A DNA stretch of 64,000 nt, taken from Flavobacterium chryseum (lineage in GTDB: Bacteria; Bacteroidota; Bacteroidia; Flavobacteriales; Flavobacteriaceae). A model generated the notes under the pieces. The model had not been told where the DNA came from and ran no database searches. It saw only the letters and a list, made by a program, of their open reading frames with translations. The translations under genes and the position numbers were made by a program. Location of the stretch: assembly GCF_004362015.1 (NCBI RefSeq), contig NZ_SNWW01000001.1:669288-733287 (forward strand), in the 5' to 3' direction. This document shows, one piece after another, positions 62,933-64,000 of this stretch (its first letter is position 1; the number at the start of each line of letters is the position of its first letter).

Positions 62933-63634
62933 ATGAGATTTAAAACAATAATAGCAATTTTAACTTTGCTCTCTTTGTCATCTTGCACAAAAGAAATCCC
63001 GCCATCTATAAAATTAAAAGTCGAGTATTCAGATAAATCAAAAAAAGAAATTCCTCGAATTTATTTTATAGATGTCTATAAAGACGGAAAAATATTTAAA
63101 AAATACGAACGTTTTAGAAAACCTCATATTGAAAAAGAAATCTTAATGGATAGCCTGACCAATGGAGAATATGAATTTGTTTATTTGAATTTTTTAAATC
63201 AATCTTTAACCAAAACTGTCGAAATAAAAGAAAATAAGCAATATACTATTTCAATCAATCCTGATTATTCTGACTACAAAGATTTTATTGATAAATCACT
63301 TGTTCGTAATTTAGAAGACAATCAAAAGGTAGAATTCTTTTATAAAAGTTCAGGTTGTTTTCATTCTCTTGAAGGAAATTTAATAGTCAATAAAAAGGAT
63401 AATACGTATTATGCTGAAAGTCGTGGGTCGGCTAAAAAGCTGAATAAAAAAGAATTAGACGCGATAATCAAAATGGAGTGCGAATTGAATCTTTTACAAA
63501 AAGGCGGATGCACTACAAATGATCATTACATCGTTAAATTTGGAAATGAAGAAAAAGAATTTAACGATAGAACTTGTGCTTGGGAAGGCTGGACAAATAT
63601 GTTTAAACAAATTAATTTGAAGTATAATTTTTGA
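62933..63634 (+). CDS. hypothetical lipoprotein
   Basis: 233 residues. The signal ends at the lipobox LSSC (Cys 18). The mature part is beta-rich and charged: EIPRIYFIDVYKDGKIFKKY, NGEYEFVYLNFLNQSLTK and VKFGNEEKEFNDRTCAWEG. Three further Cys (SSGCFHS, MECELN, GGCTT) and a fourth in RTCAW may form disulfides. I know no family. No terminator is apparent after the stop. Confidence 0.65.
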   Translation: MRFKTIIAILTLLSLSSCTKEIPPSIKLKVEYSDKSKKEIPRIYFIDVYKDGKIFKKYERFRKPHIEKEILMDSLTNGEYEFVYLNFLNQSLTKTVEIKENKQYTISINPDYSDYKDFIDKSLVRNLEDNQKVEFFYKSSGCFHSLEGNLIVNKKDNTYYAESRGSAKKLNKKELDAIIKMECELNLLQKGGCTTNDHYIVKFGNEEKEFNDRTCAWEGWTNMFKQINLKYNF

Positions 63635-63862
63635 AATTAAATAGTTACGCTTGTAAAAGATGATTTTTAATAAAACTACTTTATGAAACCAACTACTAAA
63701 TTCTTTATTTCAATCCTCATAATTGGTAACCACAAATAGTAAAAGATTCGAAAATGTTTTGATTTATAAAAATCTTGGTTTTAATTTGATACATAATAAG
63801 TTTACGATTTATAAGTAATGATTTTTTGTAAATTTGAAATGATAATAATCTAAATTAATCAA

Positions 63863-64000
63863 TTGAATAAGTATTTAAAATATCTAATTTATCTCTTTCT
63901 AACTTTTGTTGTGATTGCGAATGACGGAACATTATTTCCTCAGTCTAAGTCGGCAGATTATTATCAATCATCTTTTGTGATTGTTAAGAGAGAATTAGAT
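63863..64000 (+). CDS. start of an exported protein, 5' end only
   Basis: The frame is open from TTG at 63863 to the last base, 46 codons. It begins with a hydrophobic signal-like stretch, YLIYLFLTFVVIANDG, then QSKSADYYQSSFVIVKRELD. No family can be named from so little. An earlier start is excluded because no other start codon is near. Confidence 0.5.
   Translation, partial: MNKYLKYLIYLFLTFVVIANDGTLFPQSKSADYYQSSFVIVKRELD

Noticed and set aside
63683..63740. Tiny ORF starting like a signal peptide (MKPTTKFFISILII)
   Set aside because: It stops after 18 codons; possibly the remnant of a lost exported protein, but too short to support.

Overview
The window is chromosomal DNA of a Flavobacteriaceae bacterium, most likely a Flavobacterium. 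The base composition is AT-rich. Promoters carry the Bacteroidetes -7 box TAnnTTTG and there are no clear Shine-Dalgarno sequences. The gene set is typical of the group: a type IX secretion component (porZ) next to recO, a complete Bat (aerotolerance) operon, a CarboxypepD_reg-type TonB receptor, an OmpA with thrombospondin-3 repeats, and kynurenine and homogentisate pathway enzymes. I see no tRNA, rRNA, CRISPR array, prophage or intact insertion sequence. Most of the window is housekeeping core; the accessory signal lies in intergenic repeats and in a few small or duplicated genes.

Layout. 1-6258: end of a DinB-type protein, RlpA, a four-helix membrane protein, a TonB-dependent receptor and pgi. 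6376-12768 (minus strand): M23 peptidase, tryptophan 2,3-dioxygenase and a DUF3108 protein, then hppD, an S23-type four-helix bundle gene and hmgA, giving oxidative breakdown of Trp, Tyr and Phe. 13090-18908: patatin/BamA-like outer-membrane lipase, uvrC, a zinc deacylase and 5-formyl-THF cyclo-ligase. 19021-28535 (minus): moxR, DUF58, a BatD-like two-TM protein, batA, batB, batC, batD, batE. 28759-34720: aldo/keto reductase, SDR, AlbA_2/Schlafen-like protein, DUF4163/3298 lipoprotein, cystathionine gamma-synthase/lyase and an outer-membrane barrel. 35066-43590: glutamate dehydrogenase, porZ, recO, a PQQ-type propeller and a large exported protein of unknown role. 43792-49623: ileS, a DksA-like gene, a roadblock gene pair, a small lysine-rich protein and lspA. 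49835-58653: addA, kbl, ompA, addB. 59043-60184: a second roadblock pair with its own small divergent gene. 60262-64000: alpha/beta hydrolase, Xaa-Pro aminopeptidase, a lipoprotein and the start of an exported protein.

Two observations stand out. First, a two-gene roadblock/LC7 module occurs twice (47738-48505 and 59470-60184). Each copy is divergent from a very small basic protein with a KG[FL][FL]K[KS]I motif near its end, and neither has a GTPase gene beside it. The second small gene (47 codons, 59043-59186) has its own -7 box and a strong terminator. Second, the isoleucyl-tRNA synthetase carries GIHH where class I synthetases carry HIGH, the swapped signature linked in the literature to mupirocin hyper-resistance in type 2 IleRS. 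Other points are an M23 peptidase with Cys in place of a zinc-ligand His, genes that start only a few bases after a terminator, and several families of short, wordy intergenic repeats, two of which form near-identical terminators.

All functions are inferred from motifs read by eye; no database search was run.
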